Source: Glycine soja (taxonomy: Eukaryota; Streptophyta; Magnoliopsida; Fabales; Fabaceae). From it: a DNA stretch of 64,000 nucleotides. Positions 45,587 through 56,985 of this stretch are shown in pieces. The stretch covers positions 33,925,718-33,989,717 of the forward strand of contig NC_041021.1 in assembly GCF_004193775.1 (NCBI RefSeq), in the 5' to 3' direction. Made by a program: the position numbers and the translations under genes. Numbering within the stretch: position 1 is the stretch's first letter; each line of letters opens with the position of its first letter. The notes beneath the pieces were generated by a model. That model saw only the letters and a list, made by a program, of their open reading frames with translations. It was not told the DNA's origin and did no database searches.

Positions 45587-48500
45587 CAGTAGCTAAAAAA
45601 TAATTAAGACCAATTTATTTTAAACCAAAAAAAAAAATACTCAAAATATAAGTCCGCTATATATTTTTTTTATAAGAAAGGAACAACTAATTCACAATGA
45701 TTAAGAAATTTAGTTAATAATATATTTTTTTCAAAATTTATATTCTGTTTTTAAAATTATCCCTAAATTAATAAGGTATGTTCTTATTCTTTATTCAAAT
45801 ATTTTTATCAACTTTAAAATTTTTCTCACATAATACATCCTTAAAGAGAAACAATGAACTTTTAAGTGTGACTAAATCTTTGAGTATTAGTTTTATAGCT
45901 TACTCAAAAGATCAAAACTTGTAAGAATATCCCAAGGTTCCACCATAGAGGCACAAGCCCTAATTATGGTGATTATTCAGAAAATATTCATTGCTTTAAT
46001 TTTAATTGTCTATACACGTAAAAAGGAAAAGTAATGTTCCTAAAATACTCCTCATACAAGACAAAGTTAAACTCCCAACAAGCTTAACATATTAATATAT
46101 TCCACCTACTATTTACTAATTTCATAGAAATAACTTGTAAGTAAGGATATTTTTGTAAAAATAATTTATACAGGAGATATTCTAAATCGGTTCTTATATA
46201 AAAGGTTAAACACAATCTCTATTAATCCATTTGATTGACAAGTGATTTAAGGTCATGTTGCGGCTATTTAGCCGTAGGTGAACTTGCATTTAATTTCCTT
46301 CGTGGGAAAATTTCTTTGAACCATGCTCTGCAAGCATGAATTAGTGTGTCTGTAATCCAATAGATTGGGGGAATATTCATTGTCTCTAACCCAATACAAA
46401 AAAAAAAAATCTTTATTTTGGTTCTTATAAAAAGCACCAAAAGGAAATAATTGTTTTTGGAGTGTAAAACAAATTGATGTTTAAAAAAAATGCTCATTTT
46501 ATATATTTGTGATTCAATGCATACATGCAAAACTAATTTTTACTAATGGCACCCAAATACATGTTCTAATTTTCTGTCTCATTTATCTTGTTCCTTTAAT
46601 TAAAATATGTATGACCAAAACACTAACAACCATGGAAAGATAAGAGCAAGTTTTACGTGTGAAGCCCCATTATCTAGCAGCAGTTCCTAAAAAATAGGAA
46701 CATGGCATATATGCTGAGCGGATTCAACTTAGATTTTATAATATAAATATTTGTTTCACAATAGTACAGTGGACCTTCAGCCAAATAAACAATCAATGCA
46801 ACTATTTTTTAGTTATTATTCTTTTAAATTTATTGCTTTCTTTCAAATTTAATTGTTTACTCATATTTTTGTTAAAATTCACCTCCAATCAAGTATTTTT
46901 TTTTTTTCATAACTTTGAGAGCCCTCGTAAGATCAAGAGACAACTTTTCCTTCTTGGCAATTATATCACTTGATTCAAATATTCAAATTATGAAATTGTG
47001 TTGGAGCAGTCGAACTTTGTTCAGCTAATGGTCAGTTATTCACGCGACAACAAGCTTCCAATGACTTTTTTTTTCCTCCACTTCTTGTTAGTTTATGAGC
47101 ATAATATTTAGTTTTAGGGTTAATGGCCCTTCGTAAAAGAAAAGGAAAAAGATTGATGTTAGTTCACAAAGTATTCTTAATTTATAATATAGCAATAAAT
47201 TCCATATTTTGAAAATTGAAAAATGTTTTGAATTTCAAATATTACGTGAAAAACGGATACACAAGTTAAAATTTCCATAATTAGGTGATAGATTCAACTA
47301 AATGACTAACCCAGTTATAACCAAAAATAATGATTTTTATATGCAAGCTTGTATGTGAATCTCGGTTGTTTCTAGCTCCGGACTATAAAAGGCTATGGAG
47401 AAAAGTGTTGCAAAATATTGAAAGGAATTTGCAGCCATGTTTTTTGTGAAGCTTCAAATGATAAACTGAATATGGATATATTCTTCGGAGTTATTGGTCA
47501 GTGATCACACTTCATCTACTTTAAAGGGTAAGAATAGTATGTAAAATGAACTGATGAAGATAATGATGCCAGGGAACCCAAATTTTGGTCCCAGAGAAAA
47601 AATAGAATCATTAATTAATTAATTCTATAAAAAGTACCACAAGCCCCACCTTTTTGGGGGATTTTCTGGAACATAACATGGCAGGTATGGTCATCAATAG
47701 CATGAGCTAATTAGGTTGTTTCATTTTGTAATTGCGACCACTGTTGTGCTCAAACTTTTGATCTTTAAGCCAATGCCACTAATTGTCACAACTTTTCATC
47801 TGCTTTGATTATGTCAGAATTAGAAACTCAGAATATGGCTCGTACTTACCTACCTTAAAACAACTTGCAATTGGTTCATCAATATCTAAATATCATCTAA
47901 ACGATTGATGTCACCCGAGGTCTGACGTCATATCACTAATTGATGTGAGATTTTTAACATACTTCCTTATGTCAAGGGTTAGACATCTCAAGTATAAAGT
48001 TTGCTAGTTTGAACATCTAGAATAATCTTACAATGACTCGATAGTGGGTGAGGTGATAGACCCAACAATAATTGTTATGATAGACTTTTATATCATCTTA
48101 AAATCAAGGAAGCACAAACACCTTTATAAAGTGGTGTATAAGCGTGTCAAACACATTTTGCACACAATGTTGTCCAGCACGCCTTAAACAGGTGTCGTCA
48201 AACATCTTTCAACCGTGTCATAATTTTTTTCCGACTCAAACACCTATTCAAAAGAGCTCGGACACCTCTCCAACGTTGCTTGAGCATGAGTGAATAAAGT
48301 GAGTTGGCACTTATTATTGGCTAAAGACTCCTTAGACAATGTTATCATATTAGAAAATAAAAAAATTGCCTTATATTAAAAATATTACAAGGCTGATAAC
48401 ATTATTTTGCGAGGTTTGTTATCACATAACTTAACTAGTTATTTTAACTTATAAGGAATATGGTTCATCTTATCTTTGATTTTTTTCTTTTGTAAACATG

Positions 48501-50272
48501 ATCTCTCCTTGTATTCTATCTATGTGGATCATTATGATATGAAACTTGTAAAGCTTAATAACTTTGTCTTTTGAATGTGAATTATAAGTGGTGTCTCAAT
48601 GTCCTATATTTTGGACATACATTAGCAATTTCAGTAATCTCTGTGTCTCGTGTTCATGTTGAAGCCGGTACTTCATACATAACTTAAAATTTTGGGTTGG
48701 ACTTAACTAAATCCTATAAAGTTACCTTATAAGGTAAGGATTGTCCTCACTTATATACATTATATTGATCATATCACTAGTCAATTTGAGATCCAAAAGA
48801 CACCTTACATATTGTCATCCTATATTAGTTTTTATAAGTGTAAAAATGACAGTGGTATTTTTAAAATATTAATAGTTTATAATATAATTTTAATCTTTTA
48901 TTTTAATTTTTAGTTTCAATTTGTTTCTTTAAAATATTTTACTTTGATCCTTAAGGTGTCTTTGTTAAACTAAGTTAGTCCTTCGGTCAATTTATTACAC
49001 TAATTCAAGCAAGTTGCACTAAACCAAAAATGGCATTTTATAATAGGATTTAACATCAGTTATATATGAGAAACAACATGACAAAAATGCACAATGACAT
49101 TTTTGCGATTAGGACAACTTGTTAATTTACATCAATTCTAATTTGAACCAATATAAAATGAGATTTTAAAAACTGGCAACTCAGTTTCATTCCAGTGGCA
49201 TGCCCTCCAAACCTTGTCTTCTTCTTCCTCTTGCTTTATAACCTTCCTTCTCACGAGCCCTTACCATTGTGTTGTGTTCGTGCTGCCATAGTAGTAGCAG
49301 TAACAATAATAATAGAATTCTGTAGAGGACTCATAGTTCACATTCTAAGACAAAATCAAGAAAATTTATACCTTATTATTTCTTATTATCATGCCCCTTT
49401 GGCTATTAGGTACCTAAGACGAGTTTTACTTTTATTTGTGGTATAGTTTAGGAATCAGAATGTCAGAATGTGCCCAAAATTAAATAATTTTAGACTGTAA
49501 ATTAGTGTGTGCTAAGAGTTCAGTTTCAGTGAGCCTTGGATGAGGGAGTGTGAGTCTTGAACTATACATATGAACTAGCTAGGAATGTGTAAGTCTTGAT
49601 TATGTATTTGAAAACAATTAAAATTTAACCTTCCAAAACATATGTATGTCACATCAGTTTTGGAGAAAATTAAGGCGATGGGCTTGATTGAATTGGTTTA
49701 GGTGAGCTTAGACTAATTAAAAAGATAACCTGGGTACTTTAAGGGAGTTAGCATGATTTAAAGATTATGAACTTAGTGATCTAACCAATATTAGAACAAA
49801 GATATGATGATATCTAACTCCTCAAAATCTCATAGTTCTTTTTATAACAAAAATATTGAAATTTGATGGGCTCATGAAATTTATTAAGTATTACAAGATT
49901 ATGTGTCCAATATAAACAAAGGTATTGTATTTCTACCTTAGACATGCAAAATCATTTTAGTTAAATGTATCCAAAGTGAAAAACTGGACTCAATCCTATG
50001 TTTTCCAAAGCCAAACTTAGTGCCCAATGCACTATCAAGGAACATGTGTCCAAAGTTTTATGAAAATAGCACTTGACATGCTAGATCTCTTAACGTCCAA
50101 TTATGATAAAGGAAACTTAAACTGATTTTAAAGTTTCTTTCATCCAACATAATGGATATGCATGAGTTCTTTTCAAGAATGATTTTGCTTGAAAAGTTTC
50201 ATGTTCTTTTGTTCCCTTGCCTTTTCAAAAATATCTCACCATTTGAATTTTAAGTGTATCTATTGGAATTTT

Positions 50273-50590
50273 TTATTCCAATAATTAATGTGGGTTAATA
50301 TTATAAGACAATTATATTAGCTATTTATCATTAGTGAATTTTATTTTATGTGATCAAATTAAGTGAACCTGTTAGACTACCAAATCAAATGATATGAACT
50401 TAAATGAGCAGATGTCAGTGTTGGCCCATTAGGAGATAATGGGAACCCTATTAGGTTAATACACTATAAGAAGACTATGGTCCCCAATATACTGAGCCAT
50501 CACATTAGTTTCTCTTCTCCATCTGAAGAGTTACGAAGTTCCTATTAAGGAATAAAGAGGTTCCGGTTGAGGAAAAACCATGAAATAACC
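50273..50590 (+). repeat. Dispersed repeat, copy 2 (LTR-like)
   Basis: Begins TTGGAATTTTTTATTCCAAT and contains GGGTTAATATTATAAGACAA and CACTATAAGAAGACTATGGT. It is a diverged direct copy of 44675-44995. The 5.6 kb between the copies has no retrotransposon coding sequence that I can see, so independent solo LTRs are as likely as an old element. Confidence 0.7.
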
Positions 50591-52192
50591 GATTACCTAC
50601 AAATTCAGATTCCGCTGCATTTGTTGATCAGTCATTATGAATCCAAGTATTCTTAAAACTCTTCCTAATAATCTAATGTAATGTGTTCTTGGTGGTTATT
50701 GGTATTTTATAAGGATCTCCTAAAAATCCAAGAGTATCTTCATTAGGTTGGACAAAGGCACAATCGAGATATGCTCTGTGCAAATCATTTTTGTGCAAGT
50801 AGTGGAGACAATGCAAGGTGAATATTGCTCAAAATTAAAAAGGAATATTGTACCTTTTGCCTTTCTCTCTCCACCACAAGCTGACACTTAGCAAGAAGAC
50901 AAACTTTGTGTCTTAAAAGGAAAATTCGAAGGATATAATTAATCCCCACAACGTCATACCCATTGAAGCCTGTATAAAGAGAATGAAGCTTTGAAGAAGA
51001 AGCCTTTGTAATCAATGAAAACAAAATGTTGAAAAAAACTCTACTCAAAGCTCTCATCTTTGGACGATTATCTGCTCTAATAGTTCTATTCTTTACTTAG
51101 CAAAGTTAGTGTAAAAATTGGTCTATATTGCCTATCCTCTCTTTGAGAGTTGATTTCATTGTAAAGATTTTTAAACATTGCTTTTTGTGAAAACCATGAG
51201 TGATTTAGTAAACATTGAACATTTTGTTTTTTAACCAATCTTTGGGTGAGATTGTTCGTGTGACATAATGGACCTAAAGAATACTAGTTGTAGCTAGAAG
51301 TGTGACAATGGTAGAATATTGTTGTAATAACTTATGGATTAGTGGAACTTTTCTAGGATTGAAAGATAGCTAAATTAAACTTAAGGATGAGTGAACTCGT
51401 ATAAAAATGAGCGCTATCACTTTTATTCAAACGTTTTTCTTTACATGCTTTCTTTTACACATTAATTTATGGACATACAAGTATTTGATAAGCCTTGAGA
51501 AAAGTTTCTTTAATTTGTGAAAAAAAATCATTTTTGGACAATTGTCTTGACAAACTTGTTTTCAGAAATTTTTTGCAAAACCATTTTTGAAAAACTTTAA
51601 GATCTCATTAACACGCTATTCAATCTCCTTCTACTGTGCTTATTTGAATTTATTCCTAGAAATTAAATGTCCTACTAGTTTAGGCATATAGATTTATTTT
51701 AAAAGCTCCTTTAGTAACTAAAACCAAGTAAAGAGAGTTAAGTGTCTAAAGTGAGTTAAGACAAAAATTAGAATAAGCTGATTAGCTTTTTAAATTAGCT
51801 TAAACAACTTTCAACTGAAAATTAATTCAACTTTTCAACTAATTTTTAAATTTTAACTACTTTTATATTGTTAAACAAAAAATTTCACATATAACTTTGT
51901 GCCAAGCTGTATTAGCGTAAGATTTACATGAATTTTAATTAATATTAAGAGAAAATATAGGCTATGTATTGATAATAGAAAACAATTTTACACTATCATT
52001 AACTCACAAATTATCATTTATGGGAAGGTTGTGTTAGAATGAGTTAAAGAATACATTAATATTTGTCTTAATTTTTTTATGATCAGTGAGAATTGAAGAC
52101 ATGTATAAAAGAATTTATAATAATTTATGCATGCATCTTACTAAATCAACTGAGTTAAATTTCTTCCATAATTAAGTAAATTTGAAGTTTAA

Positions 52193-52590
52193 ATGTGTTT
52201 GAGTCTCTTATCTGCCATGCGTTTTGTTGAAGAACAAGGTTTCAACAATTTCAGCAATGTCATATTCGAAAGTGATTGTATGGGGGTGGTAGATAAAATT
52301 AAACAGAATGTGGTTGATGTATCTGAGTTACACACTAAATTTAACGAGTACAGAAACCTCATGTCCCATAACCAAACCTTTTATCCAGAGGTTTTGTTAG
52401 GAGGCAAGTCAATGATATTGTCCAACCTCATGTCCCAACTAAACCTTTTATCCAGAGGTTTTGTTAGGAGCCAATTCAATGATATTGTGCACCCCCTTTG
52501 TAGGGTAGTCTCATCTTTTCCTTGTCTCTTTATTTTCTATTATGTTCCTTCTTGTATTCAATTGATTATTATTGAAATGTCAAGATTTTT
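52193..52590 (+). pseudogene. RNase H-like domain fragment from a LINE-type retroelement
   Basis: The frame from 52193 includes AMRFVEEQGFNNFSNVIFES, then DCMGVVDKIKQNVVDVSEL. This matches the plant RNase H-like domain (RVT_3) found at the end of LINE open reading frames, with the ESDC acidic position retained. Further on, RGFVRSQFNDIVHPLCRVVS corresponds to the conserved segment that normally reads RRQANSVAHTLAR, and IFYYVPSCIQLIIIEMS matches the usual C-terminus. The N-terminal domain part is missing and an internal 69-bp tandem duplication disrupts the fold. The frame stays open to 52645. Confidence 0.7.
52355..52492 (+). repeat. 69-bp tandem duplication in the RNase H fragment
   Basis: AACCTCATGTCCCA...CCTTTTATCCAGAGGTTTTG and AATGATATTGT recur with a 69-bp period (copies start at 52355 and 52424). 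The period is a multiple of three, so the frame is kept but a conserved block is doubled. Confidence 0.9.
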
Positions 52591-52947
52591 TAAGTATATA
52601 TTTTTTAAGAGTTTAATTTTTATATATACACTAAGAGTAAAATAATTTTACAAATTACTATATATTTGAATTACTTTAAAATAATTATTTTAAAAATTAA
52701 TAAATTTATTATATATGATAGATTGTGATTACATGACTGTATAAAATTTTTAATATTATAAATATATAATCATTTTTCTCTTTTTATTATTCTACAAGTC
52801 CCTGTATCATTTGATAATTTTTACTTAACTCTCTGACGTATTTATTTTCAATTAGATCTCTGAAATTGTATTTGTTTGTTAATTAGGTCCGAATGCAGAG
52901 ACCTAATTTTAAAAAATACATATATGAAGGCCAAATTAAAAATAAAT

Positions 52948-53113
52948 AAAAGTTTAAGGATTCATTAAATTTTTTTTAAAAAAGTCAACCATTTAATTCA
53001 AAAATTGGTAAAAGTTCATGAATCTGCAATAAAAGCTTAAGGACCCCATTAATTTTTTTTATAAAAAGTCAACGATTTAATTCAAAAATTGGTAAAAGTT
53101 CATGAATCCGCAG
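52948..53113 (+). repeat. Two tandem copies of an 83-bp unit
   Basis: AAAAG(T/C)TTAAGGA is followed in both copies by AAAAAGTCAAC(C/G)ATTTAAT and AATTGGTAAAAGTTCATGAA. Copies start at about 52948 and 53031. Nearby GGTCC-type words suggest an old repetitive element without visible ends. Confidence 0.8.
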
Positions 53114-54540
53114 GGTAAACTAGTGGTAAAATTTCGTAAAAATTCAGGAATCTTCTTAGTAAAATATTTATAATGTCTGTCATCATTCTTTTATTTTCTT
53201 TTAGTAAAGTAGTGGTAAAATATAACAAAAAGCAATTGGTAACACAAAGAGAAATATATATATATATATATTTAATCTCTATGTTCCCAAACGCATGAAG
53301 TTGGATAGGGTTAGTGGCTTAGTTAGTTGCATAATGCTATTTCTGGTTAGACGTAATGCTGGGAGGTTTATAATGATCATAATACCTTTCCAAAATTGTA
53401 AAATTCGTGTTTATCATTTAAAGAAGAATAATTCAATTTACATGACAGCCAATAATGTATTTTAGACTTATGTACCCTGGTGTGACGGTGTATACATAGA
53501 AACTCATCTTATTGGGTTCATATTTAAAAATTTTCGTCAGTTTCATAATGAATCTGACATATCTGATTCAAAGTATCCAACTAGATAGTAGCTGTAGTAG
53601 CTGTAGTGTGATCAAATCTTTATCACCCAGACATATCTTGATTTTCACTCTTCCTTTTTCTCCGTACAAATGCATGAACATTTCATTTAAATTAATATCA
53701 AATGCACAAAATGACTAATTAAAGGCTTTTGTTAATAAATGACTTAAGATGACGGGTGTTCCTCAACTTATTAGATCAGAGACCAATCTCATTCATGATA
53801 TGTAACTCTCGCTAACTAGGAATGACAAATAGTATAGTTCATCCTACAAGTACCTACAAAAATATTCACAAATGAATAGAGTAAATACCTTCTTATGGGA
53901 AATGGTGGGTCTCGCCGGTATTTACTCATAAAAAATTAATGGAGATGAGTATTGGTACAAGTACTATAATACCTGTCTTACCAGCACCTATAATATATAT
54001 TAGTTTAATTAAAATATATATTTATATATTTTTATATATTACTAATTACTACCTATTTTATTTACTTTTTATGAATTATGTAATTATTTCTTATATATAG
54101 AATTATAGGTAGCTTAATTTAATGGTAATTGGTAGGAAAGATAAGTTTTTGTTGACCCACATATAAATTTGTCATGCTGTTATATGTGAATTATGAATCA
54201 ATGTATTTGGAAAGCATTGTAGATTGGGTGAAATTTGATTTTGGAACTTGTTATCAAACTAATACACGAAATATCATGTAAATTTATTCGTAATATATTT
54301 TTTTTATTACTTCAAATTTAAAATCAAGATAAATCATATTTCATTTGATGAATTATTTTTCTTTATTTTGTTATTAGTGAGTGAATGTTTAGTTAAAATT
54401 TAATCTTAATCAACTATTCATCATAACTTTTGGTTTTTGAATAGCTAGATTAACTAGTATATAAAATTTAGTATATAAAACATGACACTCCCTATAAAAT
54501 ATTTAATATATTAAATTTAAACACAACTATATAAGCCATA
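53114..54540. other. AT-rich non-coding DNA up to the Helitron
   Basis: Contains a short (AT)n run at about 53256-53270. No gene or RNA signature was recognised. Confidence 0.55.
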
Positions 54541-55499
54541 TCTATATACTATATTATAAAAGAGAACCTCAGGAAAATTACTGGTGTGACCCTTCTTAGA
54601 AAATTGGCACCTGTCCCTTTTGCTGGGTTTATTGTCATTTTGATATGTTTTTGGTTTGTCCTGAGCTTCTACACGTCGGTGGTTTATGTGTTGGTTTTTT
54701 TATCAGCAAGTGGTTTACGTGTTAATTGTTTTGATCAGCAAGGGATTTTTGTGCCATGTGTCTGATGGCTAAGGTAGCTTCCACTCTTTGATTGGGCACG
54801 TGGTTTGGGGGTTTTGTGCAATCCCGTTGGTTGTTGTTGTGTCATTTTGGTTTGTTTCTTTTTCAAGTTTGAAAGCAAAGCTGGATTTGAAGGTGTGAGG
54901 CTCGGGCTTGGTCGTATCTTTTCTAACTTTTATGTGCATGGCTGTGATTTTCGTTTTAGTTTTCCAGTTTGGTTTTGTTCTGTTGTTGGGGTTGTTCTGT
55001 TTTTTTGTTGTGCCATTTTCGTTTGTTTCTTTTTCAAGTTTGAAAGCAAAACTGGATTTGAAGGTGTGAGGCTCTGCCTTGGTCGTTTCTTTTCGAACTT
55101 TTATTTGCATGTCTGTGATTTTCATTTTTATTTTCCAGTTTGGTTTTGTTCTATTGTTGGGGTTGTTCTGTTTTTTTGTTTAATGTCTTTGCGTTCAGTT
55201 TGGTTACAGTTTGTATGTGTGTTAGTCTTTTTCGTTGTTTTTCTTCTTTGGTGCTTTGTTTACTAACTTTTATATTGTGCATGTCTGTGATTTTACAGTT
55301 TTTCTTTGGTTGACAAGTTTCTTTTGGGGTTTGCTTTTCCTCCGTTGCTGGGTTTGACTGTGAGAAGAAAAGGTAATGTTTATGTTGTGCATGTGTGTTT
55401 TAGATTTCATTTGGCTTTTGCTGGGTTTGTTATGATTTTTTTGTCTTTTTGTTTTCTTCTTCGGGTGCAACACATGTGTGGTTTACATGTTTGTTTTTT

Positions 55500-56050
55500 T
55501 CCTCGAAAAGGAACTGTTGTACCATGTGTCTGATGAATAAGCTAGCTTGCATTGTTTGATTGGACAGGTGGTTTGGGTCTTTTGCAGAATGGTGTTGGCC
55601 GTTGTTGTGTCATTTTCATTTGTTTCAGTTTTCAGTTTGAGAACAAAACTGTTTGTTTGGTTGGTCGTTTGTTTTCTAACTTTTATGTTGTGCATGGCTC
55701 CTATATTATAAAAGAGAAACATAGGAAAATTACTGGTGTGACCCTTCTTAGAAAATTGGCACCTGTCCCTTTCGCTGGGTTTATTGTCATTTTGATGGGT
55801 TTTTGGTTTGTCCCGAGCTTCTACATGTGGGTGCTTTACGTGTTGATTTTTTGATTCGCAAGTGGTTTACGTGTTAAGCAAGTGGTTTACATGTTAATTT
55901 TTTTTATCAGCAAGGAATTTTTGTGCCATGTGTTTAATGGCTAAGCTAGCTTCCACTCTTTGATTGAGCACATGTTTTGGGGGTTTTGTGCAATGTCGTT
56001 GGTTGTTGTTGTGTCATTTTCGTTTGTTTCCCAGTTTGGTTTAGCTCTGT
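55500..56050 (+). repeat. Repeated Helitron 5' leader copies
   Basis: At 55697 the sequence CTATATTATAAAAGAGAAAC restarts and follows the Helitron 5' end (54551 onward) closely for at least 350 bp, including GACCCTTCTTAGAAAATTGG and CTAGCTTCCACTCTTTGATT. A third partial copy of the later part sits at 55510-55620 (ACCATGTGTCTGATGAATAA). The leader is therefore partly triplicated. This could be a nested second Helitron start or an internal duplication. Confidence 0.75.
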
Positions 56051-56985
56051 TGTTCGGTTGGTTGTGAGAAGAAAAGGTAATGTTTTTTTTGTTGAATGTC
56101 TTTGTCTAATTTTTCTATTGTGCATGACTGTGATTTTACATTTTTCCTTTGGTTGAGAAGTTTGTTTTGCAGTTTAGTTTTGTTGAGGTTGATTGGGAGA
56201 AGCTAAGGTAATGTTCATGTTGTGCATTCTTTGCTTGAGAGGTTTGTTTTATAGTTTGTTTCATTTTCAAGTTTCAGAGGAAAACTGTTTGTTTGTTTGG
56301 TCGTTTGTTTTCTAACTTTTATGTTGTGCATGGCTGTGATTTTCCTTTTTGTTTCCCAGTTTGGTTTAGCTCTGGTGTTCGGTTGGTTGTGAGAACAAAA
56401 GGTAATGTTTTTTTGTTGAATGTCTTAATCTAATTTTTCTATTGTGTATGGCTGTGATTTTGCAGTTTTTCTTTGGTTGACAATTTTGTTTTGCAGTTTA
56501 GTTTTGCTGAGTTTGATCGGGAGAAGCTAAGGTAATATTCATGTTGTGGATTCTTTGGTTGAGTAGTTTGTTTTACAGTTTGCCTTTGTTTGGGTGTTAG
56601 TTTTGAGTGTTGCAGATAAAAATTATACTTTTGTGCCCAAGTTTGGGTTTGGCTGAGAGAAGTTGAGGTTTAAGTTGAGGATGACTGTTTTTTGTATGGT
56701 TTGTTAACTTTGGTGCTAATGGATTCTTATATGTTAATTCTGTTTAGTCACATGTGCAGATGTTTTGTCCACATGTTTATTTTTACTGATTTATATGGAG
56801 TTTATTGTGGTCTATGTGTGCTTTGTGAATTTTCTTCTTTGTTTTGTTAGTGACAAGCTGTTAGCTTTGGTTTGCAGTGGTTGAGGTGGTAGTTTAGTTT
56901 TTTCGCCGTTTGACTATATGCTTGGTTTTTAACTGATGTTCTGTTTTTCTTGCAGTTGTTGTTCAGGGTTTGCGATTATAAAATT

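Larger units (their letters stand above)
43414..52192. other. Gene-free AT-rich region
   Basis: I find no gene-like coding sequence across almost 9 kb. Open stretches such as 46264-46530, 49195-49446 and 50785-51057 have no recognisable similarity and no splice context. It contains a few repeats listed separately. Segments around 45340-45540 and 48860-49150 carry TTTTGATCCTTA-type words reminiscent of old foldback MITEs. Confidence 0.55.

Noticed and set aside
46264..46530. Minus-strand open stretch of 88 codons
   Set aside because: Low-complexity composition, no similarity, in A/T-rich DNA with no splice or promoter context.
49195..49446. Plus-strand 83-codon stretch with hydrophobic start
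   Set aside because: No recognised family. The hydrophobic start is expected from T-rich DNA, and no supporting context is visible.
44675..50590. A full LTR retrotransposon bounded by the two dispersed repeats
   Set aside because: No primer-binding site, polypurine tract or gag/pol traces were seen between them, so I list only the repeats.
54769..55125. Minus-strand open stretch of 118 codons with repeated KLEKETNENGTT words
   Set aside because: It is the antisense of the Helitron leader. The repetition comes from the duplicated leader sequence, not from a protein repeat.
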